Assembly (NCBI GenBank): GCA_030848705.1
Contig: CM061240.1
Location: forward strand, 21,099,001 to 21,163,000
DNA: 64,000 bases
DNA from: Heracleum sosnowskyi
Taxonomy: Eukaryota > Streptophyta > Magnoliopsida > Apiales > Apiaceae
Direction: 5' to 3'
The position numbers were made by a program, and so were the translations under genes. How positions within the stretch are numbered: position 1 is the stretch's first letter; each line of letters opens with the position of its first letter. A model generated the notes under the pieces. It did no database searches and was not told where the DNA came from. It saw nothing but the letters and a program-made list of their open reading frames with translations. Of the stretch, positions 22,072 through 32,446 are shown piece after piece.

Positions 22072-24262
22072 GTGGGATTTGAATTGGTTTGGCTACTTCT
22101 TATCGGTGACATTTCAAACAGAGTCACAAAAGTCAATAAAAAAAAAGAAACAAGAAAAAAATAGAGAGATAGAAAAAAAATAAAGAAAAAAAGAAGTGAA
22201 AAAAAAATCTCTCTCTGAAAAGAACGAAAATAGAGTGTATGTTCGATGGTTCTTACAATGTGAAATTTACGGGTTTTATATCTTTATGTGAGATGATATC
22301 TCAAGATAGTTTCATGTTGAGTGCTTCAAGTGTATATGAACATTATGCTCTATTAGTTGTCAAGTTTAGCCACTTATCAGTGGGATTTGAATTGGTTTGG
22401 CTACTTCTTATCGGTGACATTTCAAACAGAGTCACAAAAGTCAATAAAAAAAAAGAAACAAGAAAAAAATAGAGAGATAGAAAAAAAATAAAGAAAAAAA
22501 GAAGTGAAAAAAAAATCTCTCTCTGAAAAGAAAGAAAATAGAGTGTATGTTCGATGGTTCTTACAATGTGAAATTTACGGGTTTTATATCTTTATGTGAG
22601 ATGATATCTCAAGATAGTTTCATGTTGAGTGCTTCAAGTGTATATGAACATTATGCTCTATTAGTTGTCAAGTTTAGCCAACTATCAGTGGGATTTGAAT
22701 TGGTTTGGCTACTTCTTATCGGTGACATTTCAAACAGAGTCACAAAAGTCAATAAAAAAAAAGAAACAAGAAAAAAATAGAGAGATAGAAAAAAAATTAA
22801 GAAAAAAAGAAGTGAAAAAAAAATCTCTCTTTGAAAAGAAAGAAAATAGAGTGTATGTTCGATGGTTCTTACAATGTGAAATTTACGGGTTTTATATCTT
22901 TATGTGAGATGATATCTCAAGATAGTTTCATGTTGAGTGCTTCAAGTGTATATGAACATTATGCTCTATTAGTTGTCAAGTTTAGCCAACTGCAGCCTTT
23001 TTATTTTCCTACCCCTCACTTAAGCCTCGTTACAACCATGACAAAGACCTTTTAATTTATACGAACATGAAGTCTAGAGATTTTGGTGGACAAGCAAGCT
23101 TATGGTAGCACTTGTGCATTTGATTGAATTTGAGTGATACAGTTACACCTAAACACTTGTGTGCTTTGAGTGTTTGTGAGGTTATTTTTCCATCTAAACC
23201 ATGCTATTATCTTGTTGATTGAGACTTTGATGTTATTCATGATAAATTTTAGTCTTTTGAGACTATGTGCGCGTACTTGAATAGTTGTGTTGGTGTGTAA
23301 AGTTGAGGAATTGCATTATATGACATATAAGAGCTATTACATGGCTAAGTTTGCATGTGTGGAAATTTCAAAACTTGAATGTACGTCATTGTCAATTTTG
23401 ATGAGTTTAGCATGCAATCACCCGTGAGATTTTGAGCCTATATACTTTTTTTTCGTATATTACCATCACAATCTTGGGCCTATTATTTTGTTCTTGTCTT
23501 GATTGACTAGTAGAGTATTGTGATATATACTTGAGATTGGTAAAATATTAAGTGTGAGGATATCTTTGTTAATGTGTGAATTTTGGTGGGATTTGAATTG
23601 GTTTGGCTACTTCTTGTCGGTGACATTTCAAACAGAGTCACAAAAGTCAACAAAAAAAAAAGAAGCAAGAAAAAATAGAGAGATAGAAAAAAAATAAAGA
23701 AAAAAAGAAGTGAAAAAAAAATCTCTCTCTGAAAAGAAAGAAAAGAGAGTGTATGTTCGATGGTTCTTACAATGTGAAATTTACGGGTTTTATATCTTTA
23801 TGTGAGATGATATGTCAAGATAGTTTCATGTTGAGTGCTTCAAGTGTATATGAACATTATGTTATTAGTTCTCAAGTTTAGCCAACTGCAGCCTTTTTAT
23901 TTTCCTACCCCTCACCTAAGCCTCGTTACAACCATGACAAACACCTTTTAATTTATACGAACACGAAGTCTAGAGATTTTGGTGGACAAGCAAGCTTATG
24001 GTAGCACATGTGCATTTGATTGAATTTGAGTGATACAATTACACCTAAACACTTGTGTGCTTTGAGTGTTTGTGAGGTTATTTTTCCATCTAAACCATGC
24101 TATTAATTATCTTGTTGATTGAGACTTTGATGTTATTCATGATACATTTTAATCTTTTGAGACTATGTGCGCATACTTGAATAGTTGTGTTGGTGTGTAA
24201 AATTGAGGAATTGCATTGTATGACATATAAGAGCTATTACATGGTTAAGTTTGCATGTGTGG

Positions 24263-24502
24263 TGTGCTATGATATATTTCATGTTTGAGACTTGGCAGTC
24301 AACCCAAATAAGATTTTGTGGGTAGATTTACTATAAACCCTCACGAGACCGTACTCGTCCACTAGGGTTGCCTAAGGGTTGAAAGGGCTTGTTTCATATG
24401 CCAAATGCAACCGTGATCACCTACGGAAGTGGTATTAGTTAGGACTTAATATTTTTCTTTCTTCTGTGCCCGAGGACGTGCAAAATGCTAAGTGTGGGGA
24501 TG
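24263..24502 (+). other. A: 3' terminal non-coding block and polypurine tract
   Basis: A stretch from about 24335 to 24465 is closely shared with G1 (minus, 37075-37180): CTCACGAGACC, TACTCGTCCACTAGGG, ATGCCAAATGCAACCGTGAT, CACCTACGGAAGTGGTA. It includes the palindrome GTGATCAC (24413-24420) inside CCGT/ACGG. It ends with AAGTGTGGGGATG, the polypurine tract that primes plus-strand synthesis, directly before the 3' LTR. Confidence 0.75.
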
Positions 24503-25281
24503 TGATAAGTGTGTGCATTATCGTAATATTGTCCCTATATTTCAGTTATTTTGTATTGATTTGGATTTTTATTTAATAAATTATAATGTTTTATTGTAGG
24601 TATGAAGGAGTTTTAATAAAGGAAAGCTTGGAGCTTAAATGGCAAGAGTTGAAGATTAATTTGATTAAAATTCGGATTTTATGACTCACTTGCGCAGTTC
24701 ACACTGCTTGGGTCATAACTGGAGTTCTATAAGTCCGATTCAGACGATTCAACAGCCCATGGAAAGCTTATGAGAAGGGCTTTAATTCAGAAGTGGCCTT
24801 GATATTAAAATAAATCCGAGTCAGTCCAGAAACAGAGCCCAACAGTCAGCTACGAATTTCTTTGCTGGAATTCAATTCTGTTTGGGAAAATCTCCTTGTA
24901 TTTTGTATTAAATAATTAAAAACACTTTTATTAATATTATTAAATATAGATCAGACCTAATCTGAATACATTGAACGGGAGAATAGAGAGATACACAAGA
25001 GAAGATATACAGTAGTTGCACAAGGGAGGAGGATAAGCTATCTACGAAGAAGGATTCAACCATTGAAGACATTCAATTGGCTTTGTTTTCTCTAATCTTT
25101 TTATATCTCTTCTTATGAATATGTGTTGGTTATCTTGGGATGTTATTGAGATCTTAATTATGAACTGATTGTATCAAGTTGGGATTTTTAGGAACCCTAA
25201 CATGTGATTATTGGTGTTTTGTTAAATAGTATTGTATGCAACTCTACAGTTTATTCGTTCAAGTGCTTTTCATGCTAAAAC
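24503..25281 (+). repeat. A 3' LTR, left part
   Basis: Repeats the 5' LTR from TGATAAGTGTGTGC up to CATGCTAAAAC. It is interrupted by Copia C1; the target aaaac occupies 25277-25281 and again 34042-34046. Confidence 0.9.
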
Positions 25282-26876
25282 TGTTAGTGTTAGTGCCCTA
25301 GAGACAATGTGATTGTGCTTCTAGGAAATACTTTTGTTAATTAATGATTATGTTCTATCGATTATTCTACATTAATTTATTATGTCTTTATTTACTGCGA
25401 TATAAATATTAGTATAATAAATGTCCTTGGAACATACAACACGTATTCTATATCTTTAAGTATGTGACTTAGAAATGAGATTATAAGAATAGTGTTTATA
25501 TTCCTAAATATCCCTAATCGAGCATTGTAAGTTTGGGACAACTATAATGCATAAAGATTAGTATGTTTGTTGACAGATGACCACATCTCATTGGTCATTG
25601 GTATAGTGATACTAAAGTCAAGAACATAGGTGCATGTAATATTCTACATGGCACTGGATAGACCCACAGTGAGATTCTTCATGTTTTATAAAGTCATAAG
25701 AAAGACTCACAGTGATAGTGGTGTAATGATCCTTTGACTTGAGATCATTATATTTCTATACGATGATTAATGTACTCTGACTACATTAAAAGTTACCTTT
25801 GACCGGGTAATGATAAAAGTGTACATCGGGTATATTATGAGTCGTATGAGAAATATGAATGATAGATAAAGGATTTAACCCTCCTATAATTAGGAGAGAT
25901 ATTATTGGCCTCTTGATTGAGTGAGACTATGAAATGCATGGCCATGCTCAAATATTGATTTGTTTTTAATAGTCTACTCATTGATCAAGGAAACCCGGAT
26001 TAAATTATGAAGAGGATGACAATGAACATGCCTCGAGTTTAATCTATAATATATGGTTAAAGGGATTATATTACACGGAAACATTTATCATGAAAGGTTT
26101 AATTGAATCACTGATTTAATTATTATTTAATTGGGTAGCAATGATGTATTACTAGATGCCGCTCATTGTTTATAATTTTATTGAAGAATAAAATTATTGC
26201 CAATTAAATAATAACCTATAGGGTCACACACAAAGAACGCCTAAAGGAAGAATTAATATAAATTACGAATTTAAATTAATTAATTATAATTCAAATATTA
26301 TTATATATTAATTAAGTTGGACTTAATTAATTGAATGATATAAGATTTGAATTTTAAAGATATGCTTTTCTAAATTAATTAAGTTTGACTTAATTAGTTA
26401 TTTAAATAATGGATTAAAAAACCTATATGGTCTAGGTTTTATGAAACCTACATGGGCTAGGTTTAATTCATAATGGACCTTCTCTTACCCATCATATAAA
26501 TAGAATATGATGGGCTCTTTTAGGGTGAAGTAAGTGCTAAAAACGTTTTTGACAAGAACCCTAATTATAGAGGCAAAAGAGAGAGGCAAGAAGAAGAAGC
26601 ATATCTCGGTTTTGGTGGCTAGTACCTCCGTCCTTGGCGAGATCGTTTGACGATTCTTGAAGGTGTTTGTGTGGATACCGTAGAGGCGTATATCGAGAAG
26701 GTATCGCTGTGATTCAAGCTTGAACCTCCATTAATGGCTAATCGAAAAGCTTCTTTAAGGTAAAACACTATCTCGAATTAAAATATCTCTTTTTCGCATG
26801 GATCCTGGTTTGGGTTTCGATTTTATTTTGGTTTTAAAGTTATTTTTCCGCTGCGTTTGTGCCTCGAAACCCAACA
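25282..26876 (+). repeat. C1 5' LTR (1595 bp)
   Basis: Starts TGTTAGTGTTAGTGCCC and ends CTCGAAACCCAACA, directly before the primer site. Same length as the 3' LTR at 32447-34041. Confidence 0.95.
26488..26514 (+). promoter_or_regulatory. C1 LTR core promoter: TATA box inside a hairpin
   Basis: CCCATCATA (26488-26496) and TATGATGGG (26506-26514) are a perfect 9-bp inverted repeat whose loop holds TAAATAGAA, so CATATAAATAG forms the TATA-like element. AGGGTGAAGTAAG and AACCCTAAT follow in the presumed transcript start region. The copy in the 3' LTR is at 33653-33679. Confidence 0.55.
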
Positions 26877-26877
26877 A

Positions 26878-26889
26878 TGGCATCAGAGC
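26878..26889 (+). other. C1 primer binding site
   Basis: TGGCATCAGAGC, one base different from the usual TGGTATCAGAGC, 1 nt after the LTR end. Complementary to initiator tRNA-Met with one mismatch. Confidence 0.88.
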
Positions 26890-29083
26890 TACTTGCGAAA
26901 AGTTTTAATTCGTTATGTGTTTTAAAAGTTTTTGATATATACATGTTTGTATATGATTTGCCATGTTTTCGTTGCTATACAATCCATGTATATATGTGTA
27001 TATATGTTTCTGAATATTTGATATTCATATGGATTGAATAATCATGTGATGATTGGATATATTGCTTATGTATATATGATATATATTGTTCTTGTTATGG
27101 AGATTGTATACGATGCGATTTCTGAACGATCTGAACAGGTTTGGTGAAATCTGTGTCCATTATCCGAATTGAGCAAACGATATATGTTTTCTGACTGGAA
27201 TCGGGCCACTGAGAAAGACTGACAAAGTCAGGTTCTCGTCTGTAAGCCATTTGATGTCGTTACAGGCCCCAAAACAGCAAGTCAAGTGTTTCTGATTTAA
27301 ATTTATATTTTGATTATGCGTTATATGTTCTATGATTTGATCATGATGAATATATGATATTCATATGGATTGTATAATCATGAGATGATTGTATATATTG
27401 TTGTATGTATATGATACATGTTTTGTTTTTATTACAAGAATCGTATTCGATACGAATTCTGAAACAGTTGTCGCAGATTTGCTGAAATCTGTATCAAGTG
27501 TCTGATTTACGCAAACGATATGTGTTTTCCGACTGAAAACGAGCGTCTGAACAAAACTGATAGCATAGCTATCATCGACTCATCTGTAAGGCGTTTGACA
27601 CCGTTCAGTGCATGAAAAAGGCGATTTATTGTTTTCAGAATTTGATTCTGATTTTCTGATTTTTGCGGTATATGATTTCTTTGATTGGATCATCTGAAAT
27701 ATGATATGGTATAACATGATTAGATAATATGACATGTTATTTAATTGTTACTTGAGCATGGTGCTGGTTATGGCCTTAAGACCCGTTGTTTAATGGTTTA
27801 TGGTTTTGGTTTTATAAATACGACTTGCATGTCGTTTTCTTCATTCTTGTAATTGTTTAACCTCGAATGTAAATCGAGTTTTATTATGTAAGTACATTAG
27901 TATAGGTTCGATTCAATTGTTCAATGTAATGTACTTGAAGATTGAAGGACGATCCAAGAGGAGGTGCATTCAAGGGAACAAGGAGAATGAAGACATGTAA
28001 TTGTATTTATGTATTTCCACCATAGATTGACCTTGATCCTTTCATTAGCTTGAAAGGATCATATAGGATAAAGGCCATAACCAAGCACGTTTACATATTG
28101 CACTTTACATATTGATGTATGATTGTATGTGTAGGATACAATGTGATGCATGCTTTAATTAGATTAATCATGTATTAATGTATGTATTAGATACATCACC
28201 CATGCCATGCCTGCTAAACAAGATAAAATCTGTAACGATTCAAGATTTTAAAATTGAACAAAACGAACATGAGATTCCTGTGTTTATGAAACACGGAAAT
28301 AAGTATGAATTTCCAATTTTTTGATATGGGGCGATTTTGACAAAAATACAAGCAGCGCTTGTAAGCAAGGTGGATTTTAAGTGAGACCACTGTGACTCCT
28401 CCGCTGGACTGGAAATCAAACCATTGATGAATTTTGAATTGAAGTACTTAGTTCAAGGAAAAATTGGGAATCTCTTGATGATGGGATCATGGTCGTTTTA
28501 ATAACTAAACCCCTTAACAAAATATTAAGTTTTAATCGGATGCTTTCCAATGAATGAACACTCATCGAATCCTAGATCGATAAGGGGAAGGGCTGTCAGT
28601 GGCAGGGGACTCCTATCTATCGTGGTGAGATGCGACGAATATAAACGGTTATATTCGGTCGTTGTATCATTGGGTCTAACTTAACTGAGTCGTCATAATA
28701 AGGTGAAAATAAACGGTTATATTCAACTATTATGAACTTAGAAGCATAGAGTTTGGTTAAAAATCTATTAGATAGATAAGATCAATCGTTGTTCGCCAAA
28801 CTATCCAAGAATTATATGTGATATAATTGACAACTGTTGTCTACCTAAATAATCATTTTTTAAGGACTTCCAGTGGTTGACTTAGAACATGACCAAATAT
28901 GGATCTTGGCTCACTAGAAAGAATTATGCGATATACTTTCCGAATTGATAGTAAGGGCTATTAATTTGATAAAAATAGTGGGAGATATATATATTTTGAA
29001 TATATATGAATAATCACTTGAACATAAATTAATAATACCGTAGACCGATTATTTTATGCATTTTAACATTGTAGAAATTCTAA
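26890..29083 (+). other. C1 untranslated leader with an imperfect 336-bp duplication
   Basis: A long AT-rich leader before the gag ATG. GATATTCATATGGATTG recurs with a 336-bp step (27020 and 27356), and downstream words (GCAAACGATAT, TGTTTTC, CTGAAATCTGT or GTGAAATCTGT) recur in the same order up to about 27690. No reading frame looks coding. The second half resembles the C2 leader. Confidence 0.65.
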
Positions 29084-29503
29084 ATGACAAACAACTCAAA
29101 TAACTTCTCCGTGCGATCAGTCCTTGAGAAGGACAAGTTGACAGGAACAAACTTCCTTGATTGGCAAAGGAATTTGAGGATTGTCCTCAGGCAAGAGCGA
29201 AAGCTCTATGTCATTGATATTCCACGCCCTGGACCTCTACCTGTAGGTGCATCGGTCGATGATCGAATTTCTTATCAGAAGCATATCGATGATGACAATG
29301 ATGTTACTTGTCTGATGCTTGAGACTATGAATCCTGAGCTTCAGAAACAGCATGAGCAAATGGTTGCTTATATTATGATTGAGCACCTTAAACGTATGTT
29401 TGAAGGACAGGGTCGTCAAGAGAGGTTTGATACAAGCAAAGCCTTGTTTGCAAAGGCAAAAGCAAAGGGTGATTGTCACTATTGCAAGAAGCCGGGTCAC
29501 TGA
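29084..29503 (+). pseudogene. C1 gag, internally deleted
   Basis: Starts with MTNNSNNFSVRSVLEKDKL and has the Copia gag N-terminus with FLDWQRNLRIVL. After SKALFAKAKAKGD it jumps to the knuckle CHYCKKPGH, where a TGA (29501-29503) replaces the expected Trp codon. C2 retains about 130 codons between these points (HVLKMIGYLETLE and onward), so C1 has lost roughly 400 bp, keeping frame. The capsid would lack its C-terminal half. Pol follows in the same frame after the stop. Confidence 0.88.
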
Positions 29504-29524
29504 AAGAGAAACTGTCAAAATTAC

Positions 29525-30691
29525 TTGGAGGATATGAAGAAACTGAAGGGTGTTCAGATTTCTGACCCAGGTATTTATGTTATAGAAGTCAATCTATCTA
29601 CTTCTACATCATGGGTATTAGATACTGGATGTGGTTCTCACATTTGTATAAATGTGCAGGAACTTCGAAGTAGTAGGACTTTGACTGAAGGAGTAGTCGA
29701 CCTACGCGTTGGCAATGGAGCAAAGGTTGCTGCACTGGCTGTAGGGACTTATCATTTATCGTTGCCCACTGGGCTTATTTTAGAACTTGAGAACTATTTT
29801 TACGTGCCTGCAATTTGCAGAAACATTATTTCCGTTTCTTGTTTGGACAAGATTGGTTTTTCGTTTTTGATTCAGAACAATGGTTGTTCCTTTTCATTGA
29901 ATAATGTTACCTATGGGGTTGCACGTTTGTTTAATGGTTTATATGTTCTTGATCTTGATACTCCTGTCTATAATATAAATAATAAACGTCTTAAGACAAA
30001 TGACTCAAATCAAACATACCTCTGGCACTGTCGTTTAGGCTATATAAATGAGAATCGCATTTCCAAGTTACATAGAGATGGATACTTGGATAAGTTTGAT
30101 TTTGAATCATACGAAGAATGTGAACCGTGTCTCATTGGCAAAATGACTAAAGCTCCTTTTACCGGACAAGGTGAGAGAGCCACCAAACGATTGGAATTGA
30201 TACATAGTGATGTATGTGGTCCAATGCGTACGATGGCAAGAGGTGGCTTTTACTATTTCATAACTTTTACTGATGATTTTAGTAGATACGGATATGTGTA
30301 TCTTTTGAAGAACAAATCCGAATCGTTTGAAAAATTCAAAGAGTATAAGGCCGAAGTAGAAAAGCAAATAGGCGAAAGTATAAAAGCTCTACGATCTGAT
30401 CGTGGAGGAGAATACTTAAGCTTGGAATTCAAGAATTTCTTAAAGGAGTGTGGTATTGTATCACAACTCACTCCTCTTGGAACACCACAATGGAATGGGG
30501 TGTCTGAGAGGAGAAATCGTACTTTGTTGGACATGGTGCGATCATTGATGAGTCAAGCGGATCTTCCAATTTGTTTCTGGGGTTACGCCCTAGAGACGGC
30601 TGCACAAACACTAAACCGAGTTCCTTCTAATCGGTTCAAAAGACACCATATGAGATATGGACTGAGAAACGTCTTAGCATGTCCTTTATGA
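29525..30691 (+). pseudogene. C1 pol: protease, GAG-pre-integrase, integrase (first part)
   Basis: Protease with WVLDTGCGSHICIN; GAG-pre-integrase with LWHCRLGYIN and CEPCLIGKM; integrase core with IHSDVCGPM, RSDRGGEYLS and NGVSERRNRTLLDM (catalytic D, D, E all present). A one-base loss near 30624 shifts the frame after LNRVPSN, compared with the C2 copy at 38480-38520, and a false stop follows at 30689-30691. Apart from this the catalytic core is conserved. Confidence 0.88.
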
Positions 30692-30827
30692 AAGTATGGG
30701 GATGTGAAGCGTTTGTAAAACGTTTAGTCTCTGATAAGCTAGGACCAAAATCAGATAAATGTAATTTTGTGGGATACCCAATTGAAACAAAAAGAGGTAT
30801 TATTTCTATAAACCTCCAGAGAACAAA

Positions 30828-32432
30828 GTGTTTGTTGCTCGAACGGCTGTGTTTCTAGAGAGAGAACTACTTTCCAAGAAAAACAGTGGGAGGATAATAG
30901 ATCTCGATGAGGATCGAGAACCACAAGATAACGTTGAACCAGAGCTGGAACATCAGCAGAATGTGACTCAAGATGTTGAGAACAATACTGCTCAAGAAAC
31001 ACAGGTTGTTCGTAGATCTAGTAGGATTCGCCATGAGTCAGAGAGATATTATGGATTTCTCCTGACTCAAAGTGGCGATGTGATGCTTGTAGATGATGAT
31101 GAGCCTCTCACCTATAAGGATGCTATGAATAGTCTAGATTCCGAGAGATGGCTGGAGGCCATGAAATCTGAGATGGATTCCATGTATGAAAACCAAGTAT
31201 GGACTTTGGTTGAACCACCTGATGGGGTAAAACCCATAGAGTGCAAGTGGGTTTTCAAAAGGAAAACTGACATGGATGGTAATTTACAGACCTATAAAGC
31301 AAGACTGGTGGCGAAGGGTTTCAAGCAAATTCATGGTATTGACTATGATGAAACTTTCTCACCAGTGGCTATGGTCAAATCCATCAGGATTTTGCTTGCG
31401 ATAGCAGCTTATTATGACTATGAAATTTGGCAAATGGATGTTAAGACCGCTTTCTTAAATGGGAGCTTAGAAGAGGATGTGTACATGACACAACCTCAGG
31501 GTTTTGTTGATCCAAGGTTTGCCAAAATGGTCTGTAAGTTGCGACGATCCATTTATGGATTGAAGCAGGCTTCGAGGAGATGGAACATTCGTTTTGATGA
31601 AACAGTCAAAGAGTTTGGCTTCATTCAAAATCAGGATGAGCCATGTGTTTATAAGAAGGTTAGTGGGAGCCATGTGGCATTCCTAGTATTATATGTAGAT
31701 GACATATTACTAATAGGGAATGACATTCCTTCTCTAAAGACTGTGAAGACTTGGTTGGGAAAAAGTTTCTCGATAAAAGACTTAGGCGATGCTACCTGTA
31801 TCTTAGGGATCAGGATCTATAAAGATAGATCTAGAAGATTAATCGGTTTAAGTAAGAGTACATACATTGACAAAGTGTTGCATCGTTTAGGGATGCAAGA
31901 GGCAAAAAGGGGCTATGTCCCATTGTCTCATGGGATAGCAATCTCAATAGAAAACTGTCCTAGATCATCAGATGAAAAGGACCGTATGTGTAAAGTACCA
32001 TATGCTTCGGCAATTGGTTCTATAAAGTATGCAATGATATGTACTCGTCCTGATGTTTCGTATGCTTTAAGCATGACGAGCAGATACCAGTCTAATCCCG
32101 GTGAGAGTCACTGGACAGCTGTCAAGAATATTCTTAAGTACCTTAAACGGACTAAAGATTCATTCTTGATATACGGAGGAGATGAGAAGCTAGTTGTAAA
32201 AGGTTACACCGATGCTAGTTTTCAGACAGATAGGGACGTTACTATGTCTCAGTCTGGATTCATGTTTTGTCTAAATAGAGGTGTTGTAAGTTCGAAAGGT
32301 TCGAATATACACATATGTAAAGTGCAAACTAATGATAATGTTGCGGACCCACTGACTAAGGCTTTGTCGCAGCAGAAGCACGAATGTCACACTAGTTCCA
32401 TGGGTATTAGATACATGGGTGATTGGCTCTAG
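30828..32432 (+). pseudogene. C1 pol: reverse transcriptase with truncated RNase H
   Basis: Re-enters frame after a second frameshift near 30790 (GYPIETK to YYFYKPPENKVFVART). RT shows [33 protein letters not shown] and LVLYVDDILLIGND (YVDD box). RNase H keeps KGYTDASFQT but jumps from SSKGSN to IHICKV; C2 has about 83 further codons there, with TMEAEYIAASE and YCDNNGAIAQ. The Glu and second Asp of the RNase H site are thus deleted. The frame ends at 32432 with GIRYMGDWL. Confidence 0.9.
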
Positions 32433-32437
32433 TGCAA

Positions 32438-32446
32438 GTGGGAGAT
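32438..32446 (+). other. C1 polypurine tract
   Basis: GTGGGAGAT directly before the 3' LTR, the usual primer for plus-strand DNA. C2 has GTGGGGGAT at 48206-48214. Confidence 0.85.

Larger units (their letters stand above)
17140..24262 (+). repeat. A: tandem array of an 898-bp unit with two duplicated solo LTRs
   Basis: The anchor GGGATTTGAATTGGTTTGG recurs at 17364, 19718, 22074, 22382, 22690 and 23588. The basic step is 898 bp; two steps are 2354-2356 bp because a solo LTR plus its 5-bp duplication (1458 bp) sits in the unit; two steps are only 308 bp. A partial unit precedes (17140-17363) and follows. Each full unit has an A/G-rich tract, a conserved stretch around ATGTTCGATGGTTCTTACAA, and near its end TTAAGTGTGGGGATAT (TGAGGATAT in one copy), similar to a polypurine tract. 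A short frame of 66-80 codons recurs but has no recognisable product. Confidence 0.88.

Noticed and set aside
17486..23055. A 66-80 codon frame (MFDGSYNVKFTGF start) recurring in every array unit
   Set aside because: It recurs because the DNA unit is repeated; no known domain, and the units are too young for its openness to mean anything.
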